In this document: piece after piece, positions 25,433-35,285 of the stretch | Position numbering within the stretch: position 1 is the stretch's first letter | How the letters are laid out: the number at the start of each line of letters is the position of its first letter | NCBI RefSeq assembly: GCF_002157205.1 | Contig: NZ_CP021358.1 | Coordinates: 868,001-932,000, forward strand | Source of the DNA: Kushneria marisflavi | GTDB taxonomy: Bacteria; Pseudomonadota; Gammaproteobacteria; Pseudomonadales; Halomonadaceae | Length of the DNA stretch: 64,000 nucleotides | Direction: 5' to 3' | Notes under the pieces: generated by a model | Seen by the model: only the letters and a program-made list of their open reading frames with translations | What the model was told of the DNA's origin: nothing | Database searches by the model: none | Position numbers and translations under genes: made by a program

Positions 25433-26767
25433 TCAGCCGGCGCGTTTGGCCGGTGCCTGACGAAGCGTCAACGCCAGCAGCAGGATGGCCAGAATGCAGG
25501 ACCCCACAAGCAGGGCAAAACCACCATCCCACCCATAATGATCCACGGTATAACCGACCATCGCACTGGCCGCGACCGAGCCGCCCAGATAGCCGAAAAG
25601 CCCGGTAAAGCCGGCGGCGGTGCCAGCCGCCTTTTTGGGCACCAGCTCCAGCGCGTGCAGCCCGATCAGCATGACCGGTCCATAGATCAAAAAGCCGATG
25701 GCAATCAGACACAGCATGTCGATGGTCGGATTACCCGGCGGGTTGAGCCAGTAAAGCACGGTGAAGACCGTGACCAGCGCCATGAAGCAGATGCCGGTTG
25801 CGCCGCGATTGCCGCGAAACAGCTTGTCGGAGAGCCAGCCGCACAAAAGCGTGCCTGGAATGCCCGCCCACTCATAGAGGAAATAGGCCCAGGAAGACTT
25901 GTCGACCGTAAAGTGCTTGACCTCCTGCAGATAGGTTGGCGCCCAGTCGAGCACGCCGTAGCGCAGCAGATAGACAAAGACGTTGGCAAGCGCGATACAC
26001 CACAGCAGGCGGTTTTTCAGCACGTGCTCGACGAAGATTTCCCGAGCAGAAAATTCGCGTTCGTGGCTGTCATCATAGCCTTCCGGATAGTCATTCTTGT
26101 ATTTTTCGATCGGCGGCAGCCCGCAGGTCTGCGGCGTATCGCGCATGGTCAACAGCGCAAAAACGGCCACACCCACGGCCACGGCCGCCGGCACATAAAA
26201 GGCCGAACGCCAGTCATTGAACCAGGCCATGCCCAGAATGAACAGCGGCCCGATCAGCCCGCCGCCCACGTTGTGCGCCACGTTCCAGACCGACACCACA
26301 CCGCCGCGTTCGTGCTTTGACCACCAGTGCACCATGGTCCGTCCGCACGGTGGCCATCCCATACCTTGCACCCAGCCGTTGAGGAACAGCAGCACGAACA
26401 TGATGGCGATATTGGACGTGGCCCATTCGGAGAAACCGAACACAAACATGATCAGCGCCGAGCACAAAAGCCCTGCCGGCAGAAAGTAGCGCGGATTGGA
26501 GCGGTCAGACACCGCCCCCATCAGGAACTTGGAAATGCCATAGGCGATCGAGACACCGGCCAGCGCCAGTCCCAGATCCCCACGTGAGTAGCCCTGCTCT
26601 ACCAGACTGGGGATGGCCAGAGTAAAGTTCTTGCGAACCAGATAGTACCCGGCATAGCCGATAAAGATACCGGCAAAGATCTGCCAGCGCAGGCGCTTGT
26701 AGGTGCCGTCGATATCCGCCTCGGGAAGCGGCTTGCCGGGGCGTCCGGCCTTGAAGATTCCGTACAT
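25433..26767 (-). CDS. glpT: Glycerol-3-phosphate/phosphate antiporter
   Basis: 444-residue MFS transporter of the organophosphate:phosphate antiporter family with 12 membrane helices. Similarity to E. coli GlpT is very high along the whole length: [60 protein letters not shown] and [20 protein letters not shown]. It imports glycerol 3-phosphate in exchange for inorganic phosphate across the inner membrane. It is a single gene here, convergent with the siderophore esterase; no glpQ or glpD is adjacent. Confidence 0.95.
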   Translation of the reverse strand: MYGIFKAGRPGKPLPEADIDGTYKRLRWQIFAGIFIGYAGYYLVRKNFTLAIPSLVEQGYSRGDLGLALAGVSIAYGISKFLMGAVSDRSNPRYFLPAGLLCSALIMFVFGFSEWATSNIAIMFVLLFLNGWVQGMGWPPCGRTMVHWWSKHERGGVVSVWNVAHNVGGGLIGPLFILGMAWFNDWRSAFYVPAAVAVGVAVFALLTMRDTPQTCGLPPIEKYKNDYPEGYDDSHEREFSAREIFVEHVLKNRLLWCIALANVFVYLLRYGVLDWAPTYLQEVKHFTVDKSSWAYFLYEWAGIPGTLLCGWLSDKLFRGNRGATGICFMALVTVFTVLYWLNPPGNPTIDMLCLIAIGFLIYGPVMLIGLHALELVPKKAAGTAAGFTGLFGYLGGSVAASAMVGYTVDHYGWDGGFALLVGSCILAILLLALTLRQAPAKRAG

Positions 26768-26864
26768 GAATGCCTCGATGAATGTAACGTGACGCGCCGC
26801 AGATTATTGTGTATCCCACAGGCGGGATGGTCCCTGTCACGGCGCTGTCATCAAAATGTCACAT

Positions 26865-29246
26865 TCAGGCATTGGCCCCTACAGAGACCTTGGTCGGGGT
26901 AGCCATGTCGGAGGTTTTAGCGTGGTCTTTTGCTCCATGGCGCAGCAAACGTAAACCGTTGAGAACAACCAGAACGCTGGCGCCCACGTCAGCAAATACG
27001 GCCATCCACAGCGTACCCAGCCCCGCTACGGTGAGCGCGAGAAAGATCACCTTGATCCCCAGCGCCAGCGCAATGTTCTGCATCAGAATGCGGTGCGTGG
27101 CCCGCGACAGGCGAATAAAGGCGCCCACCTTGCGCAGGTCGTCATCCATCAGGGCTACATCGGCAGTTTCGATGGCGCTGTCGGTGCCCATGGCTCCCAT
27201 GGCGAAACCGATATCGGCACGCGCCAGCGCCGGTGCATCATTGATGCCATCACCGATCATGGCCACACGCCCCTGACCGGCAAGTGCTTCTAGATGCGAG
27301 AGCTTGTCCTGCGGCATCAGGCCACTTTCGATGCGATCGATTCCAACACTGCGCCCGATCACCTCGGCGGCGTGTGGGTTGTCACCGGTCAGCATCAGGG
27401 TACGCACTCCCAGCCGATGGAGCTCGGCGACCGCCTCGCGGCTGGTCTCCCTGAGCGTATCGGCCACGGCATACAGGGCAAGCGTCCGGGTCTCATCCAT
27501 CAGCACCACTACCGTGCGCCCTTCACGCTCAAGGGCCTCGATGCGCGTCTTGAGTGTCTGATCCAGATGGCCTCGTTCATGAACCAGCCCCTGATGGCCC
27601 AGCCAGTAACGTACGCCTTCGCTGAGCCCGGTGATCCCGAGTCCCGGCAGTGCCTCGACCGCCTCAAAGGGCGCCAGCGTCACGCCTTCCAACTCGCCGG
27701 CACGGGCCAGTGCCTGGGACACCGGATGATCCGAGCGCTGGGCAAGCCCAAGCGTCAGCGAGGCCACGTGTTCAGGGTGCTCAGCAACAAGCACGTCAGC
27801 ATGTGTCTGCTGCGGCTGGCCGTGGGTCAGCGTGCCGGTCTTGTCGAGCGCCACCCAGCCAAGACGGCGACCCTCTTCCAGATAGACCCCACCCTTGATC
27901 AGGGTGCCTCGCCGAGCCGCATTGGCAAGCCCGGTGACCACCGTGACCGGCGTGGAGATCACCAGCGCGCAGGGGCAGGCAATCACCAGCAATACCAGTG
28001 ATCGATAGATCCAGTCGAGCCAGCCACCACCGAACAGCAATGGCGGCACCACCGCCAGCAGCGCTGCCATTGCCACAACGGCCGGGGTATAGACGCGTGC
28101 AAAGCGATCGATGAAACGCTGTGTCGGCGCCCGCTCGCTCTGCGCCTGCTCGACAGCGCTGATGATGCGCGAAAGCGTCGAATCGCTGGCCGGATGAGTG
28201 ACTCGACACTCAAGCTCGCCGGCCTCAACGATGGTACCGGCGAAGACACTGTCGCCCGGTGATTTATCAACCGGTAGGCTCTCACCGGTAATTGGCGCCT
28301 GATTGACGCTGGAGGCGCCGGCCACTACCTCGCCATCCAGACCGATACGTTCGCCGGGGCGTACCCGAATCAGGGCATCCACCGCGATTTCCGACACCGG
28401 CCGTTCTTCCCAGCGACCATCTCCCTGACGTACGGTCGCCACCTCGGGGGCCAGCTTCATCAGATCCTCGATGGCATGTCGCGCCCGGGACAGCGAGCGG
28501 GCCTCGATCCGCTCGGCGAGATTGAATAGCACCATGACCATGGCCGCCTCGGGCCAGTGACCGATCAAAAGCGCCCCGGTGACGGCAATGCTCATCAGCG
28601 CGTTGATGTTGAGATTGCCATGACGCACCGCGATCCAGCCCTTGCGCCAGGTCGCCAGCCCGCAGCCGACGATCGCCACCAGTGCCAGCACGGCCACCAG
28701 CCATATCGGCCCGGACATCCACGCGACTGCTTCGGAGGCACAGGCAGCGACAGCGCTGAGGATTAACGGCCCCCAGGGCGCTGGCGCTTCATCCTCCTGA
28801 CCAGACCTGCCCTGATCGTCTGCAAGCTCCGGCACAAACCCCAGCTCGCGAATGGCAGCAAGAATCTCCTCCAGCGCATCGGGGGCATGCACCACGGTCA
28901 GCACACGCTGCAACAGGTTGAACTCCAGCCGCTCGACGTCCTCGCGCGCGGAAAGCTGCCTGCGGATCATCTGCTCCTCGACCGGACAGCACATCTGCGC
29001 AATGCGCATGCTGGTGCGCAGCTGTCCCCCCTCACGCACGCTGCCCGGCAACGGCGCATCGTGCGATGCCTTACCCTGATCACTACCGCAGCAACCGGTC
29101 GCAGCCTCGACATGATCGCTTGAGCCACCACAGCAGGACGGCGATCGAGGTGCGCAGCAGGACGAGGGCTCTGACGCCGATTCGCGGTTTAAAACAGGGG
29201 TAAAGACAGGGGCACTACCCGATGACGCTTCACGGTGATGTGTCAT
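26865..29246 (-). CDS. cadA: Heavy-metal (Cd/Zn/Pb) translocating P-type ATPase
   Basis: 793-residue P1B-type ATPase. The N-terminus has a Cys-rich stretch with CC pairs (SSCCAPRSPSCCGG and GCCGSDQ), then an HMA-like domain whose metal motif reads MCCPVEEQ. Membrane helices follow, with the CPC motif in IACPCALVISTPV. DKTGTLTHG carries the phosphorylated Asp, and MIGDGINDAPALARA is the ATP-hinge motif. It exports Cd2+, Zn2+ or Pb2+ from the cytoplasm. The start at 29244-29246 (MTHHREASSG) follows GGGAG; a longer frame would run through the promoter dyad region. The divergent MerR gene and shared promoter mark it as the CadR target. zntA is an alternative name. Confidence 0.92.
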   Translation of the reverse strand: MTHHREASSGSAPVFTPVLNRESASEPSSCCAPRSPSCCGGSSDHVEAATGCCGSDQGKASHDAPLPGSVREGGQLRTSMRIAQMCCPVEEQMIRRQLSAREDVERLEFNLLQRVLTVVHAPDALEEILAAIRELGFVPELADDQGRSGQEDEAPAPWGPLILSAVAACASEAVAWMSGPIWLVAVLALVAIVGCGLATWRKGWIAVRHGNLNINALMSIAVTGALLIGHWPEAAMVMVLFNLAERIEARSLSRARHAIEDLMKLAPEVATVRQGDGRWEERPVSEIAVDALIRVRPGERIGLDGEVVAGASSVNQAPITGESLPVDKSPGDSVFAGTIVEAGELECRVTHPASDSTLSRIISAVEQAQSERAPTQRFIDRFARVYTPAVVAMAALLAVVPPLLFGGGWLDWIYRSLVLLVIACPCALVISTPVTVVTGLANAARRGTLIKGGVYLEEGRRLGWVALDKTGTLTHGQPQQTHADVLVAEHPEHVASLTLGLAQRSDHPVSQALARAGELEGVTLAPFEAVEALPGLGITGLSEGVRYWLGHQGLVHERGHLDQTLKTRIEALEREGRTVVVLMDETRTLALYAVADTLRETSREAVAELHRLGVRTLMLTGDNPHAAEVIGRSVGIDRIESGLMPQDKLSHLEALAGQGRVAMIGDGINDAPALARADIGFAMGAMGTDSAIETADVALMDDDLRKVGAFIRLSRATHRILMQNIALALGIKVIFLALTVAGLGTLWMAVFADVGASVLVVLNGLRLLRHGAKDHAKTSDMATPTKVSVGANA

Positions 29247-29293
29247 GCGCACTCCCTTGAAAAAGTAAATGCTGGTCACTCTGGAATGCACAC

Positions 29294-29324
29294 ATTCAAA
29301 ACCCTATAGTGACTACAAGGTCAA
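29294..29324 (-). promoter_or_regulatory. MerR-type cadA promoter with CadR operator
   Basis: On the minus strand the -35 is TTGACC (29319-29324) and the -10 is TTGAAT (29294-29299), separated by 19 bases, the long spacer typical of MerR-activated promoters. The spacer region holds an imperfect dyad, ACCCTATAGT and ACTACAAGGT around a central G (29301-29321), with 8 of 10 arm positions matching and close to known CadR/PbrR operators. Confidence 0.8.
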
Positions 29325-29404
29325 GTTCGACAGATGCTCGACGGCCCTTGAGTATTCACATCAATGTCATCGCATCGTCAGCCCTTGCCACACAGGAGCG
29401 CCGC

Positions 29405-29836
29405 ATGAAGATTGGAGAGCTGGCCAGAGAAACCGGCTGCAGCAGCCAGACCATTCGTTTTTACGAGCGCGAAGGGTTACTGCCGGCCCCTCATCGCAGC
29501 GAGAGCAACTACCGGCATTATGGGCAGGAGCATCTCAAGCGGCTGAGCTTTATTCGCAACTGTCGAGCGCTGGCCATGAGTCATGCCGAGATTCACGCGC
29601 TGCTGGCACTGGTGGATGAGCCACGAGGCGATTGTCAGGCCATCGATGCGCTGCTTGATGAACACATCCATCACGTCGAGGTACGCCTCAGGGAACTGGA
29701 GCAGCTGCACGGTCAGCTCAGGAACCTGCGAGACCGGTGCGGACATGCCAGCCCCGTAAATGACTGCGGCATCGTGCACGGTCTGGAAGAGATGTCATGG
29801 GAGGAAGAGCCCGGCAGCGCCACTCATCTGGGCTAG
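29405..29836 (+). CDS. cadR: MerR-family metal-responsive regulator (CadR/PbrR type)
   Basis: 143-residue activator. The N-terminal MerR helix-turn-helix is MKIGELARETGCSSQTIRFYEREGLL, followed by a dimerisation helix (about 80-110). Metal-binding cysteines are at 77 (RGDCQAI), 112 and 121 (RCGHASPVNDCGI), the arrangement of CadR/PbrR proteins that sense Cd(II) or Pb(II). The start at 29405 follows AGGAG by 6 bases; the longer frame from 29309 begins within the operator. Divergent from the P-type ATPase, which it should activate. Confidence 0.92.
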   Translation: MKIGELARETGCSSQTIRFYEREGLLPAPHRSESNYRHYGQEHLKRLSFIRNCRALAMSHAEIHALLALVDEPRGDCQAIDALLDEHIHHVEVRLRELEQLHGQLRNLRDRCGHASPVNDCGIVHGLEEMSWEEEPGSATHLG

Positions 29837-29860
29837 CCGGGCAGAATCACGGTCAGTGAC

Positions 29861-30427
29861 TCAGGTACGGGGAAGGGTCACGCCGCGCTGGCCCATGTAC
29901 TTGCCGCCGCGGTCCTTGTAGGAGGTTTCGCAGACCTCATCGGACTCGAAAAAGAGCATCTGCGCCACGCCCTCGTTGGCATAGATGCGCGCCGGCAGAT
30001 TGGTGGTGTTGGAAAACTCGAGCGTGACATGCCCTTCCCACTCCGGCTCCAGCGGCGTCACGTTGACGATGATGCCGCAGCGCGCGTAGGTCGACTTGCC
30101 AAGACAGATGGTCAGGACGTTACGCGGAATGCGGAAGTACTCCACCGTACGCGCCAGCGCAAAGGAGTTGGGCGGGATTACGCAGGCATCCCCTTTCACA
30201 TCCACAAAGCTTTTCTCGTCGAAGTACTTGGGATCGACGGTGGCCGAGTGAATGTTGGTGAACACCTTGAATTCATCGGAGCAGCGCACGTCATAGCCAT
30301 AGCTTGACGTACCGTAGGAGATGACACGCTGATCACCGGCATGGCGGACCTGATCGTACTCGAACGGCTCGATCATGCCGTGTTCCTGCGCCATGCGGCG
30401 AATCCATTTGTCTGCCTTGATGCTCAC
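29861..30427 (-). CDS. dcd: dCTP deaminase
   Basis: 188-residue enzyme converting dCTP to dUTP for thymidylate synthesis. It is near-identical to Pseudomonas Dcd across [67 protein letters not shown] and [16 protein letters not shown]. The start is GTG at 30425-30427 because Pseudomonas Dcd begins MSIKSDKWIRR; no strong ribosome site is seen. Lies 170 bp downstream of mrp, same strand. Confidence 0.94.
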   Translation of the reverse strand: MSIKADKWIRRMAQEHGMIEPFEYDQVRHAGDQRVISYGTSSYGYDVRCSDEFKVFTNIHSATVDPKYFDEKSFVDVKGDACVIPPNSFALARTVEYFRIPRNVLTICLGKSTYARCGIIVNVTPLEPEWEGHVTLEFSNTTNLPARIYANEGVAQMLFFESDEVCETSYKDRGGKYMGQRGVTLPRT

Positions 30428-30597
30428 GAGGGGTGTCCTGTCGCCATACCTGAATGGAAAAGAAAACGCAGATACCATGATGCCGGGCAGTGACGCCCGA
30501 CAACCGTATCAAAATGTCGTGCATGATACCGGTCCGCCCGAGCCGACTAAAGCCTGAAGAAGCCTCCATCGATTCGGGCGACAAGCCGTTGGGCGCG

Positions 30598-31404
30598 TCA
30601 GTCGCCGAAGCTGATGGCCGGGCCGCTTTCGCGTGTCTTGCCGCCCAGCTGCTCGTCGATACGCGCGCTGATCGCCATGAAGGCGCGCGCCGCGTCGCTT
30701 TCAGGGTCGGCGACCACCGTCGGGCGACCGCCATCAACCTGTTCGCGAATGCTCATGGTCAGCGGCAAACGGCCCAGTACTTCGGTGTCGTATTGCGCGG
30801 CAATGCGCGCGCCGCCGCCTTCGCCAAAGACCGCCTCTTCATGACCACAGTTCGAGCACACGTGGGTGCTCATGTTCTCGACCACGCCCAGCACCGGCAC
30901 GTTGACCTTGCGGAACATCTCGATGCCCTTGCGCGCATCCAGCAGCGCAATGTCCTGCGGCGTGGTGACAATCACTGACCCCGATACCGGCACCTGCTGC
31001 GACAATGTCAGCTGGATATCTCCGGTACCCGGCGGCATGTCGATAAAGAGATAATCAAGCTCTCCCCAGCCGGTCTGGGTCAAAAGCTGCTGGAAGGCGC
31101 CGGCAACCATTGGTCCACGCCATACCATGGCGGTTTCGGTATCCACCAGTACCGCCATCGACATCATTTTCAGCCCGTGCGCCTCGATCGGCTTCATGGT
31201 CTTGTCATCCACCATGGTCGGACGGGTGCCGGGCTTGATGCCCAGCATCTGCGCCTGGCTGGGGCCGTAGATATCGGCGTCCAGAAGGCCCACGCGATGG
31301 CCCTGTGCGGCCATGGCCAGCGCCAGATTGACGGTGACGGTGGACTTGCCCACACCGCCCTTGCCGGAGGCGACGGCCACCACATGTTTGACTGTTTCGA
31401 GCAC
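30598..31404 (-). CDS. apbC: Iron-sulfur cluster carrier protein Mrp/ApbC
   Basis: 268-residue P-loop ATPase that carries and transfers Fe-S clusters. The deviant Walker A is SGKGGVGKSTVTVNLA (about 13-28), followed by LLDADIYGPSQ and DMPPGTGDIQLTLSQ. CSNCGHEE provides the CxxC pair that binds the bridging cluster. The N-terminal DUF59/MIP18 domain found in E. coli Mrp is absent, as in several short homologues. The start is GTG, preceded by AGGAG about 7 bases upstream. Confidence 0.92.
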   Translation of the reverse strand: MLETVKHVVAVASGKGGVGKSTVTVNLALAMAAQGHRVGLLDADIYGPSQAQMLGIKPGTRPTMVDDKTMKPIEAHGLKMMSMAVLVDTETAMVWRGPMVAGAFQQLLTQTGWGELDYLFIDMPPGTGDIQLTLSQQVPVSGSVIVTTPQDIALLDARKGIEMFRKVNVPVLGVVENMSTHVCSNCGHEEAVFGEGGGARIAAQYDTEVLGRLPLTMSIREQVDGGRPTVVADPESDAARAFMAISARIDEQLGGKTRESGPAISFGD

Positions 31405-31554
31405 TACCTGTCTCCTGTCCGTTTCCTGCCGACACCCCGGATTACGCCTGCGATGTCATGATCGAGCGACAGTATAAACCCTCACCCGCCGACAATCCCA
31501 GGTGAAACACTCGGATATGAACGCATGCCCCCTCTTCAGGGCTTCATCTTTCGT

Positions 31555-31602
31555 CCTGGTGATTCACTGTCCTGGTAATTCACTGCTCTAGTGATCCACT
31601 CG
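31555..31602. repeat. Three tandem 16-bp imperfect repeats at the arfB 3' end
   Basis: Copies at 31555-31570 (CCTGGTGATTCACTGT), 31571-31586 (CCTGGTAATTCACTGC) and 31587-31602 (TCTAGTGATCCACTCG). The third copy includes the arfB stop codon and its last codons, so the other two look like duplications of the gene end into the non-coding side. Confidence 0.7.
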
Positions 31603-31998
31603 CCCGCGCAGCGCCTTTTTCTGACCACGCTGCTTCTTGCCTTCCAGCCGACGCTTTTTGGACCCCAGCGTCGGCCTTGTTGCCTTGCGCGGTCTGGCGG
31701 TGTAGATCACCGACTTGATCAGCGCCCGCAGCCGAGCCTGAGCCTCCTGGCGATTGAGCTCCTGAGTGCGCTGCGACTGTGCCTTGATGATGATCAGCCC
31801 GCTGGCCGTAATGCGATGGTCATTGAGCGCCAGCAGCCGGTCCTTGTACTCCTGCGCCAGGCTGCTGTTTTGTATGTCCATGCGCAGATGAATGGCCGAA
31901 GCCACCTTGTTGACGTTTTGCCCACCGGCGCCCTGAGAACGGATGGCATGCATCTCGAACTCGCTGTCGTCGATGGCAATGTGACGGGATATCTGCAT
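31588..31998 (-). CDS. arfB: Alternative ribosome-rescue factor / peptidyl-tRNA hydrolase ArfB
   Basis: 136-residue release-factor-like protein. The catalytic GGQ lies in RSQGAGGQNVNKVASAIHLR, and the C-terminal tail is rich in Lys and Arg (RPRKATRPTLGSKKRRLEGKKQRGQKKALRGR), which enters the empty mRNA channel of stalled ribosomes. E. coli YaeJ/ArfB has 140 residues. It frees stalled ribosomes by hydrolysing peptidyl-tRNA. Stands alone between mrp and a TerB-domain gene. Confidence 0.94.
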   Translation of the reverse strand: MQISRHIAIDDSEFEMHAIRSQGAGGQNVNKVASAIHLRMDIQNSSLAQEYKDRLLALNDHRITASGLIIIKAQSQRTQELNRQEAQARLRALIKSVIYTARPRKATRPTLGSKKRRLEGKKQRGQKKALRGRVDH

Positions 31999-32148
31999 GC
32001 GTTATGTTTCTCGAACCGTGTTGGTGACCAATAAGCATTCTTGTAAAAGCAGGAGGCGGCCGGCTTTACGCTTTTGCCATGACATCCGTCACCCCGGGAT
32101 CACCACCAATGGCGGGCAACTGGCGGGGAGTGCAACAGCGAAAGGATA

Positions 32149-32610
32149 CTACTCAAGGCCCAGCGACTTCTGTACTTCGAGTTTTTGCATGATGAAATCG
32201 GCGTGATCGACATAAAGAAGTTCTGCCAGCTTGCGTACCCGGGCCTCCTCCTGTGGATCAAGCACCCCATCGGCATAGGCCATGCGCCAGAGTCGGCCAA
32301 TCAGCGCCACCCGCTGCGGATAGTCATATTCATCACGGATCAGGCGTACGAACTGATAGTGATCCACCGAATCCCTGACCTGCTGGCGAGCCATATCGAC
32401 CAGGGTTTCCACCGCGCTTTCCTCAAGGTCAAATCGACGCTTGAGCATATCGCGCAGCGCCTGCTGCTCGACATCCTTCATTTCACCGTCTGCGCGCATG
32501 ACCTCACACATCAACGCCGCCACCGCGAGTTCCAGCGTCATTTCGTGATCCTGATCACCCGGCGAGCGCCCGCTCATGCGCTCAAAAAACTCATTGATGG
32601 TATCCAGCAT
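32149..32610 (-). CDS. TerB-domain protein
   Basis: 153-residue protein with a TerB-like helical domain (ELAVAALMCEVMRADGEMKDVEQQAL and IGRLWRMAYADGVLDPQEEARVRKLAELLYV), both carrying acidic ADG(E/V) repeats that in TerB bind metal. The start at 32608-32610 (MLDTINEFF) follows GGAG by about 8 bases. Family members accompany tellurite-resistance genes in some bacteria, but no other ter gene is near and the role is unknown. Divergent from the aldehyde dehydrogenase. Confidence 0.8.
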   Translation of the reverse strand: MLDTINEFFERMSGRSPGDQDHEMTLELAVAALMCEVMRADGEMKDVEQQALRDMLKRRFDLEESAVETLVDMARQQVRDSVDHYQFVRLIRDEYDYPQRVALIGRLWRMAYADGVLDPQEEARVRKLAELLYVDHADFIMQKLEVQKSLGLE

Positions 32611-32791
32611 GCTGTTGTCTCCGAAGGATTGGCGCCCATCGTTATGCCACAGGGCGACACACAAAATACAGGGGCGCGCCGCATCGGCCAATGCTGGAGG
32701 ATCAGGCAAGAGACAGACAGTAATCACTACGGCGTGGCAGCCGTGGGCGCACTACACTCCGGGTCGTTCCGTCATACCAAAGGAGGTTAAC

Positions 32792-34171
32792 GTGTCGAAC
32801 ACCATTAAAACCGTGAATCCGGCCACCGGCCAGACCATCCGGGAATTCGAGACTATCTCCGATGAGCAGCTGCAGCAAAGAATCGAGCAGACGCATCAGG
32901 CCTTCCTTGACTGGAAGCAGCGCTCTATTGAAGAGCGTGGCAAGCTGGTGCGCCGGGTCGGCGAGCTTCTGGTCAAGCACAAGGACCGACTGTCGAGCCT
33001 CATGACCGAGGAAATGGGCAAGCCGATCAGCCAGGCCCCGCCCGAAATCGATCTGTGCAAGAGCATCTGTGACTACAGCGCCGACAACGCGGCACGCGTC
33101 CTGACCGAAGAAGCGCGTGATCTGCCCGGCGGTCGTGCACTGGTCACGCATCAGCCGATCGGCATCATCTTCGGCATTCAGCCGTGGAACTTTCCCTTCT
33201 ATCAGGTCATTCGCTACACGATTGCCAACCTGATGGCCGGCAATACCGTGCTGCTCAAGCACGCGCCCAACGTCTGGGGCTGCGCCGAAGCGCTGGAAGA
33301 TATCTTTCGTGAAGCCGGCATGCCCGACAACGTCTTCACCGTGCTCTACATTCGCGATGAGCAGGCAAGTCAGGTCACCGAACACCGTCTGGTGCGCGGC
33401 GTGACCTTCACCGGCAGCGCCGCCACGGGCCGCAAGGTCGCTGCCGCCGCCGGCGAACAGCTCAAAAAGACCGTGCTGGAGCTTGGCAGCAACGACGCCT
33501 ATCTGGTGCTCGAGGATGCAGACATCGACAAGGCGGTCGAAACCTGTGTGACCGGCCGCATCAACAACAACGGCCAGACTTGTGTCGCCGCCAAGCGTTT
33601 CGTGGTGGTAGACGCCGTCTATGAGCAGTTCCGTGACGCCTTTGTTGAAAGAATGAAGCAGGTCGAATTCGGTGATCCCACGGATGAAAACACCCAGCTG
33701 GGCCCGCTGGCACGCAAGGACCTGCGTGACGAGCTCCACAAGCAGGTGAAGGAATCCGTCGACAAGGGTGCCGTCTGCCTGACCGGTGGCGAAATTCCGG
33801 ACGTGGATGGCTTTTTCTACCCTTCCACGGTGCTGGAAAACGTCACGCCCGGCATGCCGGCCTACGATGGCGAGCTGTTCGGTCCAGTCGCCTCGCTGAT
33901 TCGTGCCCGTGATGAAGAAGACGCACTGCGTATCGCCAACGACTCGGTCTACGGCCTGGGCGGCGGCATTTTCTCCGAGGACGAAGAGCGCGCCGTACGC
34001 CTGGCCCGCGATCATTTCGATACCGGCATGGTCTGCATCAACGGCTACTATATCGCCCAGCCCAACCTGCCCTTTGGCGGCGTGAAGGAGAGTGGCTACG
34101 GCCGTGAGCACGGCGGTTATGGCATGCTTGAGTTCGTCAACAGCAAGTCGCTGATGATCGCACAGTCCTGA
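32792..34171 (+). CDS. sad: NAD(P)+-dependent succinate-semialdehyde dehydrogenase
   Basis: 459-residue aldehyde dehydrogenase similar to E. coli Sad/YneI (462 residues). Motifs: [10 protein letters not shown] (cofactor binding), [14 protein letters not shown], the active-site Glu in [17 protein letters not shown] and the catalytic Cys (about 264) in [13 protein letters not shown]. The start is GTG at 32792, with a perfect AGGAGG five bases before it; a longer frame from 32576 lacks such a site. It probably oxidises succinate semialdehyde to succinate; the exact substrate is inferred from similarity. Confidence 0.85.
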   Translation: MSNTIKTVNPATGQTIREFETISDEQLQQRIEQTHQAFLDWKQRSIEERGKLVRRVGELLVKHKDRLSSLMTEEMGKPISQAPPEIDLCKSICDYSADNAARVLTEEARDLPGGRALVTHQPIGIIFGIQPWNFPFYQVIRYTIANLMAGNTVLLKHAPNVWGCAEALEDIFREAGMPDNVFTVLYIRDEQASQVTEHRLVRGVTFTGSAATGRKVAAAAGEQLKKTVLELGSNDAYLVLEDADIDKAVETCVTGRINNNGQTCVAAKRFVVVDAVYEQFRDAFVERMKQVEFGDPTDENTQLGPLARKDLRDELHKQVKESVDKGAVCLTGGEIPDVDGFFYPSTVLENVTPGMPAYDGELFGPVASLIRARDEEDALRIANDSVYGLGGGIFSEDEERAVRLARDHFDTGMVCINGYYIAQPNLPFGGVKESGYGREHGGYGMLEFVNSKSLMIAQS

Positions 34172-34242
34172 TATCGCAAGTGCACGACCCATCCGCCTGC
34201 GGCAAGGGGTAAATCGACCCGACACCATGGGCGATGGGACAA

Positions 34243-34277
34243 AAAAATGCCCCGGGGAATGACTCCCCGGGGCATTT
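34243..34277. terminator. Bidirectional Rho-independent terminator
   Basis: A 15-bp perfect stem including GCCCCGGGG with a five-base loop, flanked by A and T runs, serves the aldehyde dehydrogenase gene and the small gene on the other strand. Confidence 0.85.
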
Positions 34278-34319
34278 TCATGTCGCGTTACCTGCCCGCA
34301 GCGATCTGTCGATCGACGC

Positions 34320-34394
34320 TTAACGCAGCCCCAGAAAGGACAGGATGAAGAGCACCACGACCACCAGACCGATGATATAAATGATATTGCGCAT
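34320..34394 (-). CDS. 24-residue predicted membrane miniprotein
   Basis: A short ORF of 25 codons with start ATG at 34392-34394 and stop at 34320-34322. A GGGG ribosome site lies 7 bases upstream (AAGGGGCAAGAC). The peptide starts MRNIIYIIGL, continues as one uninterrupted hydrophobic helix rich in Val, Ile, Leu and Phe, and ends SFLGLR. It is flanked by a terminator on its 3' side. A short positively charged N-terminus plus a single helix predicts an inner-membrane miniprotein of unknown role. Confidence 0.7.
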   Translation of the reverse strand: MRNIIYIIGLVVVVLFILSFLGLR

Positions 34395-34564
34395 GTCTTG
34401 CCCCTTGCTTCGTTATGAATGCGGGCCACCCTGTAGCGAGGCCGACCGTTAACGCGTTCCTGCGTTGGCATCAGATTAGTTCACGGCGTGAAAGTGAGCC
34501 AGGCGTTCAGGCATGAATGACGTCATACTCGCCGGGAACCGTGCCACGGACACCTTGCCGGCCC

Positions 34565-35239
34565 TTACCAGGCCAGCCAGATGGTATGGCGCGCGCCCTT
34601 GCCGGGACGATGCGCGCGGACCATGTGCTCCTCGACACAAAGTCCCGCCCGTTTGAGCCGTTCGCTGAAGCCGGGATCCATCCCTGCCGACCAGACCGCC
34701 AGTACGCCATCGGGACGCAGTGCCCGCTGGATGCTTTCAAGCCCACGCGCACTGTAGAGGCGGTCATTGTCACGCTGGGTCAGCCCTTCGGGGCCGTTGT
34801 CGACATCCAGCATGATGGCGTCAAACCCTGCCTCACTGCGGGCCATCACATCGGCCACGTCCTCAACGAGGATATGACAGCGTGAGTCACGAATCGGATA
34901 GCCGGCCGCCGCGCCCAGCGGGCCGCGATTCCACTCGACCACCCCGGGCACCAGCTCGGCGACCACAACCTCGGCTTCAGCGCCAAGCGTTGCCAGGGCC
35001 GCGGCCAGGGTAAAGCCCATGCCCAGCCCGCCGACCAGCACCCGTACGTTTTCATGCTCGCGCACACGAGCGCAGGCAAGCTCGGCGAGTGCGTCCTCGG
35101 AGCCATGCAATCGGGTATTCATCAGCTCACCGGGCTTGCCGGCAATGCGGATGGAAAACTCATCGTTGCGCTGTAAAAGCCGCAGCTGACCGCGCCCGCC
35201 GGGGATATCCGCGGTATCAATCTCACAAAGCTTGGCCAT
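34565..35239 (-). CDS. Spermidine synthase-like SAM-dependent methyltransferase-fold protein
   Basis: 224-residue protein with a Rossmann methyltransferase-type core: VLVGGLGMGFTLAAALATLG is the glycine-rich nucleotide loop, VVVAELVPGVVEWNRGPLG follows, and FDAIMLDVDNGPEGL is the acidic catalytic region of SpeE-like enzymes. Polyamine synthase specificity is not shown; several short SpeE-like proteins of this sort have no assigned function. The start at 35237-35239 (MAKLCEID) is used; the longer frame is low-complexity and overlaps the next gene. It lies downstream of a YkgJ-type gene, same strand. Confidence 0.75.
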   Translation of the reverse strand: MAKLCEIDTADIPGGRGQLRLLQRNDEFSIRIAGKPGELMNTRLHGSEDALAELACARVREHENVRVLVGGLGMGFTLAAALATLGAEAEVVVAELVPGVVEWNRGPLGAAAGYPIRDSRCHILVEDVADVMARSEAGFDAIMLDVDNGPEGLTQRDNDRLYSARGLESIQRALRPDGVLAVWSAGMDPGFSERLKRAGLCVEEHMVRAHRPGKGARHTIWLAW

Positions 35240-35285
35240 GAAATACCTGTCAAAAAAAGAAGAAAACGAGGCCTGACGATCCCCC

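Noticed and set aside
32149..32610. Tellurite-resistance operon
   Set aside because: Only a single TerB-domain gene is present, with none of the other ter genes around it.
32702..34471. 589-codon open frame opposite the aldehyde dehydrogenase
   Set aside because: The opposite strand has clear ALDH catalytic motifs and an AGGAGG site; this frame shows no recognisable domain.
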